From: Citrus sinensis
Lineage: Eukaryota > Streptophyta > Magnoliopsida > Sapindales > Rutaceae
Reading direction: 5' to 3'
Assembly (NCBI RefSeq): GCF_022201045.2
Contig: NC_068564.1
Location: 25,077,001 to 25,141,000 of the forward strand
Length of the DNA: 64,000 bases
The notes under the pieces were generated by a model that did no database searches, was not told the origin of the DNA, and worked only from the letters and a program-made list of their open reading frames with translations. The position numbers and the translations under genes are program-made. Of the stretch, positions 20,496-31,609 are shown in pieces. Every line of letters starts with the position of its first letter. The first letter of the stretch is position 1.

Positions 20496-23093
20496 TGCAT
20501 AAATGTGTCTAGCCAAAGACATAAAACAAAGGCGCTTTTTGGGAGGCAACCCAAATGATTTATTTATTTTGGTTTTTGTCATATCTTCTTTTAATTTTGA
20601 TTCAGATTTTTTTTTAAAAAAAATAATGTGTTTGCTTATTTTGGTCAGAAGAAAATTTTTGATAAGGCGTGCCCACGTCTTAACTAATAAGTACTTCTGT
20701 GATTTTTAACGTGAAATGGTTTTAAGGAGTGCCCACGTGCTTATTAGAAAAGTACTTCTGAAATTTTTTTTTTTTTGTGTCTCAAAGTGGTTCATCATAA
20801 AAAAAAAATTATTTATTTATTTATTTATTTATTTGAAAATTAAAAAAAAAAAATTTTTCTTTTCCTTTCTTTTCTTTCTTTTATATATATATATTTTTTT
20901 TTATTTGAAAAAAAAAACGAAAAAAAAAAAATTTTACTGTTCACAAAATCCCTAATTCACAGAATTGGTTTTCTTCTCCAGCCTTCACCGAGTAGCCACG
21001 CAGCACCAGCGATCCACCATCGCAAACCAGCCCACGCAGCAGCAGCAGCAACTGTGCGCGCAGCCAGCTCCATCCCACGCGTGCGCATATTCAGCCTTCA
21101 CCGAGCAGCCACGCAGCAACCCGCGAGCGCAGATCCAGCCTTTGCCTAGCAGCGCGCAGAACCAACGTCAGCCCAGCTCTCACGTGCAATCAACCCCAGC
21201 GCGCAGATCCAGCAACCCACTAGCGCAGCAGAACCAGCCCCAGTAGCGCGCAGCATCCCGCACGCAACCAGCATCACCAGCGCGCAACCAGCAATCCCCC
21301 AGCGCGCAGCAACAGCCGCAGCACGCAGATCTAGCGTCACCAGTTCGCAGCATCAGTCCCATCCGCGCGCAACTGAACCAGCAGTCGTGTACCCGCAAGC
21401 TCCAGTCGAGCAGCAATAGTCCGCAACCAGCCTACGACCTGCATTCCAGCCGCGTGAATCGAAATCCGTGACAAGATGGAGCAGAATTTGGCCGCATACT
21501 TCAAGAGTGTGGGATTTATCCCACCATTCCCGCCAAGCCCATAGACGTTATGAGGATCAAAGCTCACAATTCAGGGAAGTTTTTGCCTTTAATCTTTTAT
21601 CCTGACGCTTTAATTTTTATGTGAGCTTTGATTATCTTACATTGGGGACAATGTAAGTTCTTGGTGTGGGGGAGGGATTTTTGCATTATTGATGTCTGGA
21701 ATTATTGTTTTCACTCTACTTATTTTTTTTTTTCACTCTACTCATCCTTAAATGATTTTGGAGTTAGTATGCTTTATATATTATTAATTTTCTTTTCCTT
21801 TATCTCTCACTACTCTTTTCCCATCTATCTCACATTATTTACATCTATTTTTTTTTCTATCATACTTTTTCATCACTCACATTTTATCTTTCATTTTTTT
21901 TACTACATACATCTTTCTTGCTTATTATCCTTTTTACCTTTCCTTTTATATCTCACTCATACCTTCTTCTCATTCTACACCACTATTGATGGTTGATTCA
22001 TTTGAAGAGTGTACAGGATTTGATGGCAAATTTACCAACTTTGTGAGGATTTGAGCCTATGAGCAACCACTTTGCTCTAATTATTTTTGTTATGTGAATA
22101 TCAATCCTAGTTTGTTTATTCTAGAACTTGCTTTATTATGCATGTTGAAGCCACATTACGAGATTTTATGCATTAAAATGATAAGGGCAAACCATTTACC
22201 ATTTTTCTATTCTCGCATTTTCCTTTTTCTCTACCCGAAGACCTTTATTTGCTATCTTTGTTTGAGCCTTAACCATTACCCATCTAATTCTCTCCGTCTA
22301 CTTAACCATTTTTCTTCTTTGTGAGCCTCAATTTAAGGAGATTTTTGGACTCATTGTGTGGATATATTTTGTTGCTTTTTCTACCTTGTAATAAAGTTTC
22401 TCAATTAGATCAACAAGCATTATGCTTGAATTAAATTGTGCAAGGTTCGTTTCTTTTGTTTGATTCAAAAAAAAAACAACAACAAAAAAACAAAAAAAAA
22501 CAAAAAAAAAAGAAAAAAGAAAAAAAAAAGAAAAAAGAAAATTTGAAAAAAAAATCGAAATAAAAAATGTTTACATTCTTGGTGACTTGAGTAGAAATAA
22601 GCATTTTGATATCATAAGTTCATTCAATGAGTTCATTCTTCTCGTTTTGATCTCTTTTTCTTTCGTAAACCTTTCTTTTTCATTTAACACATTTAACCCC
22701 ATTACAACCCTTTTAAGACCCTTAGATTTTTGCATTTTATTCATGTTTTGTGGATTGAGATGTGATATATGAGCAAGCTTATGGTAATAGCATTCTTTGA
22801 TTTGATTTGAGTGGATAAATGACACCCTAAACACTTTGAGTGCATGGAGTGAAGTTATTGAGAGGGCTATTACATCTTGTTGCACTTGAATTTTGAACGA
22901 ATCTTCTTGGTGGTTGAATGTTCTTATTCTATCTTATGAAATTCTATGCTTTAAAATCCTTGTCTCTCGAACGTTGAACGACTTAATTTCTTGAGGTATG
23001 CTTGCTTAAAATTATTTTTGGATGAGTTGAGATGAGAATTTAGTGGAGATTTGAGATTAGTCTTGAGTTATATGCTTGAGGACAAGCATCATC
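20496..23093 (+). other. long non-coding 3' region of the Athila-like element with a GC-rich island
   Basis: Downstream of the stop is the motif CGCTTTTTGGGAGGCAACCC (20533-20552), commonly seen after pol in Athila/Tat-type elements. Then come poly-T/poly-A tracts (20760-20940) and an unusual GC-rich island at 20980-21440 made of repeated GCGCAG/CAGC words. It includes two near-copies of ccagccttcaccgag at about 20978 and 21092. A second polypurine-like motif (ggtgtgggggaggg, 21663-21676) follows. The rest is T-rich or A-rich (22465-22570) and has no convincing gene; short frames here are simple-sequence artefacts. Confidence 0.7.
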
Positions 23094-23095
23094 TT

Positions 23096-23109
23096 GGTGT
23101 GGGGGAATT
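23096..23109 (+). other. polypurine tract of the Athila-like element
   Basis: GGTGTGGGGGAATT lies directly before the 3' LTR start TGTTAG at 23110. This is the expected site of plus-strand priming. Confidence 0.85.
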
Positions 23110-24306
23110 TGTTAGAGTGCAATTTATGCACTAGTTTTGCATTATTTACTTCCCTTAATATCAATGTTTTGCACTTAATAATAGTGATTTACTTATGTTT
23201 TACTTTTGTAGGTGCAATTCTATTGATTGATGATAAAATTGAGCTATAAGATGATGTTTAAGGATGATTGTTCTCTTGGAGAAATTATGAGCGTCAGAAG
23301 AACTTTGTTGATAAGGCGTGGGCGCGTGCTGTCAACTGCGGACCTGCAGTTTTTAGTTTAACGTGTTTTGTATTTTTGGTTATTTTTGTAATTACGAATT
23401 TAATATTTCAGATATTAGTATTTTATTTTAAATAGAATTCTAAAAGAGAGGAGAGAGAGAGTATTTAAGGGAGGAATCTATTGTGAAAAGGGGGGATTTT
23501 TGGATTGGAGAAAAAGAAAGAAACCCTAGATCTAATTTTTCTCTTCTCTCTATGAAGAACTAAACCTATTTTTCTGGTTGAAGGATAACGAAGCTTTGAT
23601 TCATCACTACTGTGAGATCTTTCTTGTGCTTTAATTTTCTTATTGCTTTTTGGGTATTTGTTTATTCTCTGTATTATTTTCATGATTATGTTTGTTAATT
23701 AGGTAATTGGCCACTATTTAATTATCAACTCAATCTATTGTCAATTAAAGGATTCATCGTATGAAGAATTTAATGTTTGTGACAAATAACATAGCAGAGA
23801 GTTGTGTTGTGAGAATAAACAATCTAATTTAAATGAATCATCATATGTGTTGATTAGGATTTGGGTCTCTCTGGTTTTTCAGGCTGTCAATTGATTAAAT
23901 TCTATGATCGTATCTAGGGTTGTCTATTGATTAGGGAAATAACCAACGGTCGTACCTTGGTTATCGACTAGTTAAGGAGAGATTGGCTATTAGAGGGTCT
24001 CAGTAGCTATAACCGGTCTATTCATAAGTAATAATAATAATCTATATTTGAATCAATGATCAGTAGTCGAATTAAGCTGAGTTAATTCCTTCAACCAGAG
24101 CTTTCTCCAATTTGAATTACAACTTTAATTTGCATTCTTGTTATTTTAATTTGATTTTTATTATTGTCAACAATTCCCCCATTTTACGTTTTACGTTTCA
24201 AAAGGATTTAAATAATTACCGATCTCTGTGGACACGACCCTGCTCAATCACTATACACAATTTATTTAGAGTAGGAATTTATTTTTGTTGGCTTCGACAA
24301 CCATCA
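23110..24306 (+). repeat. 3' LTR of the Athila-like element
   Basis: It has the same length (1,197 bp) as the 5' LTR and differs from it at four sites by my reading, about 0.3 percent. It ends CAACCATCA, followed by the target repeat ATTAC. Confidence 0.9.
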
Positions 24307-24399
24307 ATTACTGTTAAAAAATTTCTTTAGAAATAATATATTAGTATATAGTTTTGTGTTTAGTTTGCATTAAGTTTTTTTTGGTTGAAAATAAAATTT

Positions 24400-25470
24400 A
24401 TTTTATCCTACCCAAGAATTTAGGACGTGCATTTGAAATTTTGAATATTATTTATTTTTTCCAAGCCTTGTTTTCTATTATCATTTATTTAATATTATTA
24501 TTATTATTATTGTATGCAAGGACCCTTGAAATATAGCAGCATTTGAACTCTAGTTTTTGGAAGCTGTAAATTGATTTAGTTTTGTGTTTTTTATTTGATG
24601 TCAAAAGTTTCAAAATTATTTTCCAAAAACTTGTAAAAGATTCTTGTAAACCTGTGTAGATGAATGGAAATTTTGATTTGGTTCATTTTTTAGTGCACTG
24701 GATAAAGTTCATTTACAGGCAGATGCCAACTAATCATTTGAAAAACTAATAAATTAAACACGCTTAATTCATAATCATAAATGTGGTTACTATGCTATTA
24801 GATCTCGATTGAAAATGAAGTTTATTTGATTTTACCTAAGAATTTAGGACGTGCATTTGAAATTCTAGACATTTTTATTGTTTCGAAGAATTGTTTTCTA
24901 ACATCATCTGGTTTTTCATACGTTATTTGATTGCAGAGACCCGTAAATCTATTTATTCTTAATATGCCCCCGTGAGCTCAAGGTCCTGGACAGACATTGA
25001 GCTTAGTTCTCATATAAGCAAAATAATCAAAGCCAAGCGGTTTAGTGAGCACATCTACTAATTGATCAAAGCTTGAAACATGTTAAATACCAATTTCCTT
25101 ATTGGTAATGTGTTCCTAGATAAAATGAAGATCTAACTCAATATATTTAGTTCTCGGATGGTATTTAGGATTGTTGGCTAAGGCTTCTGCACTCTTATTG
25201 TCACAATGAAGAATAAAAAAATAATATTATGCATTTGATTGCAGAGATCCGAAAATCTAGTAGCATTTGATATCTCGCTTTTGAAAGTTGTAAATTGATT
25301 CAGTTTTGTATTGGTTTTCTTTGATGCTAAAAGTTTTTAAAATCATTTTCCCGCAAACTTGTAAAAAATTCTCATAAACTTGTTTGGATGAATGGAATTT
25401 TTTATTTGATTAATATTTTTAGTGCACTACATAAATTATTAGGGTATTGTAATTTCATTCACAAACAGAC
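24400..25470. repeat. tandemly duplicated segment of about 430 bp, second copy interrupted
   Basis: The segment at 24410-24720 (aagaatttaggacgtgcattt... then agctgtaaattgattt..., then aacttgta... and gatgaatgga) recurs at 24837-24945 and continues at 25238-25470. The second copy is opened by the copia relic 24958-25215. A 24-bp near-repeat (ttgattgcagagacccg... and ttgattgcagagatccg...) flanks the insertion at about 24928 and 25238. Confidence 0.6.
24958..25215 (-). pseudogene. Ty1/copia RNase H fragment
   Basis: Minus-strand translation gives [20 protein letters not shown], then YIELDLHFI, a stop, EHITNKEIGI, a stop, and HVSSFDQLVDVLTKPL. This is the unmistakable C-terminal RNase H end of a copia polyprotein. 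Two in-frame stops are present. No LTR is visible beside it, so it is an isolated fragment. Confidence 0.85.
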
Positions 25471-26690
25471 ACCAACATACCGTTTAAAAAATAATAACAA
25501 TACACCAAAATAATAATCTTTTGTTATAATTGTGGTGTTATATTTTCTTAATGCCATATTAGTTATGACAAACATTGGAAAACTATTTTAGTTGCAAGTC
25601 TTGAAAAATTGAAGAACTTATTTAGTAAATAGAAAATTATATGCATATTTAAACGAGAATATACTCATTAAAAAAAGTGATGTTAATAAATTATAATTAT
25701 TTGAATAATAAGTGAGCATAGATGTGATCAAAGGTTAAAGTCTCAAGTATAGATGATCAAATTCATGATCAAATCTCTTGAAGTAATGAATAATGATTTC
25801 AATTAAAGAAAGATATTTCAATACCTTTAGTTTTGTAACCTAAAAATATCAATTGTGTAATCAAATGTTAATGATCTTTTAATTATCTAAATGAGTACCA
25901 AAATAGCATATAATATTATACATCCTTATTATATTTAACTATAAATCTCACGAAGCATATTAGTAATAATAATAATAATAACTGTAGTAATATTAAAAAT
26001 AAATACTAATAGTAGTAGTGATACAAATAAAATAATCACACTACTTATAATGACATGAATTTCGGTTGAAGTGAGGAGACATTAAAGAAAGTATTTTGAA
26101 AAGAAAATAGGGTATTATAAACTTTATAAAAATTAAGTGTTTTAGATAAAATTTATTTTTGTTTCATAATCCTCAAAAAGAAAAAAAAAAGGGAGATGTT
26201 TCAACATAAATAGATATTTTAACTCATACCATTGTAACTTTAGAAGCATAGCAATTGCAATCATTCTTACTTGTTATTTATATATATACCGTTGGAGTTA
26301 TGAAAAACTAAAGAAATTAAAAGCTCAAGTATACATACAATCAAATTCAAAAGATCTTATAAAGTAATGAAGAAATTAAAAAAAGAAAAAGAAAAGGACA
26401 CATTATGGGCCCAAAATGTTGAAATTGATAAAGGGTTGCAATAACAATTTTTCAATATTATGTGGTAAATTGTTATTTGTAAAAATAGCAAGGGGTCAAA
26501 CATAATTTACCTTATTGAAATTATTATTATTTTAAAAAGAATACTATTATTAGATAAGAAAAAAGGACCTAGAACTTATGACTATAGTGTTGGAATATAA
26601 TGAAAATAATAGAAACATAAAATCATTATTAGGTGTAAAAGAGTAAGAATAACTTACGCAAAAATGAGAACAAATTACTAGAAACTTGAA
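25471..26690. other. AT-rich DNA, nothing recognised
   Basis: No gene or bounded element is seen. There are short ATA/AAT simple-sequence runs (for example 25965-26010). The A-rich tandem array begins after this interval. Confidence 0.5.
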
Positions 26691-26699
26691 AACTTATAA

Positions 26700-29350
26700 A
26701 GGAAAGAAATAATTTATAAAGTGAACTTGGAACATTACCCAAAATATTGGAATTTATTTCAAAGAGTGGGAATATCGAACCAAAATGTGGTGGGAAAAAG
26801 AGTTGAAAATTTTAATCCAAAAGTTGGAAAAACTTACAAAGAGTTTTGATAAATTCCAATAAAAAGTAAGAATCTTAAAAATAGACTTGAAATATTCACC
26901 TAAGATATTAGAATTCAACAAAAAGAAAAGGAATATAAAACCAAAAAGTGGTGGGAACAATAATTGAAGAGTTTAACCCAAAAATCGTAAGTAGTTGCCA
27001 ATAATTTGATAAATTTCAACTATAAATAGGGATTTAAAAATGAACTTGAAACATTCACGTCAAATGTTGGAATTAAATGAAAAGAGTAAGAATATAAAAC
27101 CAAAAGGTGGTGGAAAAAAGAATTGAAGAGCTTAATCTAAAATTCAGAAAGAGTTACCAAGAATATGATAAATCCAACAATAAGTAGGGATCGAAAACTA
27201 AATTTGAAACATTCACGAAAAACATTGGAATTAAAAAAAATGATTAGAAATATAGAACCAAAAAATGATGAAAACAAGAGTTGAAGAGCATAACCTAAAA
27301 TTTTGAAGGACTTAACAAGAATCTAATAAAGGTTAACAATAAATCGAGATCTAGAAAATGAACTTAAAATATTTAAACAAAATGTTAGGATTAAATGAAA
27401 ATAGTTGGAATATAGAACAAAAAAAGTGGTGGGAACAAGAGTGGAAGAAGTTAACCCAAAAGTTGAAATAATTTACCAAGAATTTGATAAATTTAAACGC
27501 GAAGTATGGAGCTAAAAAATAAATTTGACATATTTACCCAAAATGTTGGAATTCAATAAAAAGAGTAGAAATATTGAACAAAAAAATGGTGAAAAAATAA
27601 GTTAGAACAACTTACTAATAACTAGATAAAGTCAAAAAAAATATAGCAACATAAAAAATAAACTTGAAATATCAACCTACAAAATTGGAATTTGATGAAA
27701 AAAGCGGAAATATTAAACTAATGACCGATGGAAAAATGAGTTAAAACAACTTACTAAAAATTTGATAAATTTTAACGGAAAGTAGGGATCTATAAATCAA
27801 ACTTGAAGTATCCAAACAAAATGTTGAAATTCAATAAAAAGAGTGGGAATATAGAACCAAAAAGTGGTGGAAAAAAGAGTTGAAGGGGTTAACCTAAAAT
27901 TCAGAAAGAGTTACCAAGAATCTGATAAATTCAAAAATAAATAGGAATAAAAAAATTGAAACATTCACGAAAAATATTAAAATTAAACAAAAAGAGTATA
28001 AATATAAAACAAAAAAATGGTGGAAACAAGAGTTGAGAAGCATAACCTAAAAGTTTTTTAAAAATTAACGAGAATCTGATAAAGTTTAACAATCAGTTGA
28101 GATATAGAAAATGAACCTAGAATATCTAAACAAAATGTTAGAATTCAATGAAAATAGTCGGAATATATAACCAAAAAATGGTGGGAATAAGAGTGGAAGA
28201 AATTAACCCAAAAGTTGAAACAATGTACTAAGAATTTGATAAATTTTAATGGAAAGTAGGGATCTCGAAATTGAACTTGAAATATCCAAATAAAATTTTG
28301 GAATTCAATAAAAAGAGTAGAAATATAGAATCATAAAGTGGTGGAAAAAATAGTTGAAACGGATAACCTAAAATTTGGAAAGAGTTACCAAAAATCTAAT
28401 AAATCCAACAATAAGTAGGGATCAAAAAATAAACTTGAAACATTCATGAAAAATATTGAAATTAAATTAAAAGAGTGGAAATATAGAACAAAAAAAGGTA
28501 GAAATAAGAGCTGAGGAGTATAACTTAAAAGTTTCAAAAACTTAACAAGAATCTGATAAAAGTTAACAATAAGCCAAGATTTAGAAAATGAACTTGAAAT
28601 ATTTAAACAAAATGTTAGAATTAAATGAAAATAGTTGGAATATAGAACAAAAAAAGTGGTGGGAACAAGAATAGAAGAAGTTAACCTAAAAGTTGAAATA
28701 ATTTACCAAGAATTTGATAAATTTAAACGCGAAGTAGGGAGCTAAAAAATAAATTTGACATATTTACCCAAAATGTTGGAATTCAATAAAAAGGGTAGAA
28801 ATATTGAACCAAAAAAATGGTGGAAAAATAAGTTGGAACAACTTACCAATAACTAGATAAAGTTTAACAAAATATAGCGATATGAAAAATAAACTTGAAA
28901 TATCAACCTAAAAATTTAGAATTTGATGAAAAGAGTGGAAATATAAAATCAATAATTGGTAAAAAAAATGAGTTGAAATAACTTACTAAGAATTTGATAA
29001 ATTTTAACGGAAAATAGAGATTTAGAAATTGAACTTGAAATATCCAAACAAAATGTTGGAATTCAATAAAAAAAAAAGTGGGAATATAGAACCAAAAAGT
29101 GGTGAAAAAATAAATTGGAAGAATTTACCAAAAGCTAGATAAAGTTTAACAGATTGTAGAGATATAAAAATAAACTTGAAATATTCGTCTCAAAAGCTGA
29201 AATTTGATGAAAAGAGTGGAAATATAGAACCAACATCTAGTGGGAAAATGAGTTGAAACAACGTACCAAAATTTAGATAAATTGTCATGAAAAATAGGGA
29301 TTTGAAAAGTAAACTTGAAACATACATTATAAATATTGAAATGTGAAAAA
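26700..29350. repeat. A-rich tandem array, about 18 monomers of 140 or 160 bp, in a 1,230-bp higher-order repeat
   Basis: A monomer with the landmarks aacttgaaatattcac, then aaatgttggaatt, then gagtgggaatatagaacc, then aagtggtgg, then gttaccaagaatttgataaa recurs throughout. The aacttga landmark falls at about 26723, 26883, 27042, 27200, 27360, 27521, 27660, 27799, 27952, 28113, 28273, 28431, 28590, 28751, 28891, 29031, 29172 and 29311. Spacing alternates between blocks near 160 and blocks near 140. Landmarks eight apart are 1,230-1,232 bp apart for seven consecutive pairs, and segments 1,230 bp apart are more alike than neighbours. No long ORF exists. Confidence 0.9.
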
Positions 29351-29799
29351 TAAGTAGGAATATAACCATTTTGTGATATATTTATAGTTTTTATATATTT
29401 TTTGTACTATTTGTAAATTTAAAATTATTACAATCTTTTACCTCATTTAATTATAATTTTATCTTTTTTTAATAATTTTTTCACATTAAAAACAAATAAA
29501 AATATAATTTTTATTATATTACCGTTTAAAAACCGGTTGTACCAGTTGCATGCATGCGCTGTATGAGATATAGCGTTGCATGCTAGGTTGACTCGGTGTT
29601 AAGTTGCATTATAATGTATTGCAATTATCATTGGTATTGAGGATAATATCGAAAATCCTGGAATCCATGCCAATAATTGTAAGTGAACAAAATGATAACA
29701 AGCGCTGATAGAAACAGAGTAATTGATGTTATACTTTTTTAAATTAAGTGAAAAAATTGGTACTAAATTTATCTGGTTTCTACTAGCATTTTCTTTTTT

Positions 29800-30514
29800 T
29801 CGGGTAATATTCAAACGGATTGTGGGTGGATATCTTGGATATCCGGATCCGCAAAAATTAAAATTCAATAATTTAAAATACAATTTAAAATTCCACAATT
29901 TACCTAATAATATCAAATAAAATCCAATCATAATTCAACAATCAACAATTTAATACCTAGAATAACATAGAACACCATGAAGTCACAAATAAAAATACCA
30001 CAACATAGATCAAACATTAAGAATAACATAAATTCAAGTCTATCATCACCACAAATCCACAAATAAAATTATAAAAACAAAACAAATCCACATAAAATAA
30101 TGTGGATCCCAATATATTTCTTAATTTAATTTAACTTCTATATTTTTTAATTAATCTTATTATTTTTCATTTAACTTATTTATTTATTTTTAATTTAATT
30201 AAAAAATAATGTGAATCCGGATATATTTCTTAATTTAATTTAACTTCTATATTTTTTTAATTAATCATATTATGCTTTTTCATTTAACTTACATATTTTT
30301 CGTTTAATTTTAATTTACTAAATAATTTAATTAAAAAACTAATGCAAATCTAGATATCCAATTTTCTAAATGCATTTGCATCCGAATCCTCATGGATTCT
30401 AATTTCCAAAATCTAGATCCGCATTTTTTAATGTGCAGGCTTGGATTTTTTCCAGATTCAGATCTTCTAGATTTTCACGGATGCAGGTCGGATCCAGATA
30501 TTTTACCATTCTTA
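29800..30514. mobile_element. second copy of the hAT-like GGATC-rich element, inverted relative to copy 1
   Basis: The reverse complement of this segment aligns in order with 11040-11690. Shared phrases include aaaatgcggatct, catgaggattcg, tatgttattctaggtatt and aaattattgaattttaattt. The right end reads ATTTTACCATTCTTA. The left boundary and target duplication are unclear. No transposase is present. Confidence 0.65.
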
Positions 30515-30576
30515 ATGAAGGTAAAATAGTTCACTAGTCCGAATTCCTTTCATGTTTTTACTTTTTTTTTTCCCGA

Positions 30577-31355
30577 CAAGGTGGCTTCAGTCAACATCAT
30601 CGTACTCTAATTAGTGTTTTTTTATTGGATTTTAGCCCTTATAATATTGACTTTTAGGCTCTTATTACCTTACATAATAAGGTAAGATGCATAACTATCT
30701 CACAACCGTTTAATGAAAATCTAACGGTTATGAAAAAAAATAAAATTATGTTATCTTATATTTTTACAACGGTTAGATTTTCATCAAACAACTGTGAGAT
30801 AGTTTTGTATGTTACATAATTTGATAACAAGTGCCTGACTTTTAAGCTCTTCTTTTACCGATAAATTTGAAAGCATTCAAGAAAGTCATCGCATGCTAGG
30901 ACAAGGCCGCTTCAGTCAACATAATCATACTCTAAATAGTGCTTTTTTATGGGATTTTATCCCTAGCAATATTGACTTTTAAGCTCTTCTTTTAGCCCTT
31001 ATAATATTGACTTTTAGGCTCTTATTACCTTACATAATAAGGTAAGATGCATAACTATCTCACAACCGTTTAATGAAAATCTAACGGTTATGAAAAAAAT
31101 AAGATTATGTTATCTTATATTTTTACAACGGTTAGATTTTCATCAAACAGCTGTGAGATAGTTTTGTATGTTACATAATTTGATAACAAGTGCCTGACTT
31201 TTAAGCTCTTCTTTTACCGATAAATTTGAAAGCATTCAAGAAAGTCATCGCATGCTAGGACAAGGCCGCTTCAGTCAACATAATCATACTCTAAATAGTG
31301 CTTTTTTATGGGATTTTATCCCTAGCAATATTGACTTTTAAGCTCTTCTTTTACC
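30577..31355. repeat. 360-bp tandem duplication carrying a fold-back MITE, upstream of the terpene synthase
   Basis: The block starting tttagcccttataatattga occurs at 30631 and 30991, 360 bp apart, nearly identical. Flanking partial units (gacaagg(t/c)(g/c)gcttcagtcaac) occur at 30577, 30900 and 31259. Each unit contains a fold-back element (about 30660-30830 and 31020-31190) whose arms share ...aactatctcaca, then gaaaatctaac(g/c)gtt. The end of the array lies about 250 bp upstream of the terpene synthase ATG. Confidence 0.8.
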
Positions 31356-31609
31356 TATAAATTTGAAAGCATTGAAGGCATGCATCGCATGCTACGAAGT
31401 GATTTTATTTCTTGAACCGTTTGAGAGAACTTGAAAGAATTAGGGGTTGTTGGAGTTATGAGATATATACTCTAATACTTATATTCTCTATTATCATATA
31501 TCAGTTTGTGTTTTGTGTCGTTATTTTTATTTTTCTTTATATGTCATCTTCTTTAATATTTATTGTATAATTCGATCAGTCTCAACAAAAATCTTGGATA
31601 GAAAAAAAA

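Larger units (their letters stand above)
16684..24306 (+). mobile_element. young non-autonomous Athila-like LTR retrotransposon, 7.6 kb, TSD ATTAC
   Basis: Two 1,197-bp LTRs (16684-17880 and 23110-24306) flank a primer site, a gag-protease reading frame fused to the integrase C-terminus, a GC-rich non-coding stretch and a polypurine tract. Perfect 5-bp repeats ATTAC flank the element (16679-16683 and 24307-24311). I count four differences between the LTRs, so insertion is recent. RT, RNase H and integrase core are absent. The element must have used enzymes supplied by a full-length relative. Confidence 0.9.

Noticed and set aside
20965..21567. Several frames of 64-93 codons in the GC-rich island, one starting MVFFSSLHRVATQHQ
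   Set aside because: Overlapping frames on both strands arise from GCGCAG/CAGC words; codon content is low-complexity and there is no recognisable domain.
26754..26960. 68-residue minus-strand frame in the tandem array
   Set aside because: The array carries no conserved frame across monomers.
26700..29350. Possibility that the A-rich array is a CRISPR array
   Set aside because: Monomers are contiguous and homologous along their full length with no repeat-spacer alternation, and the window is eukaryotic.
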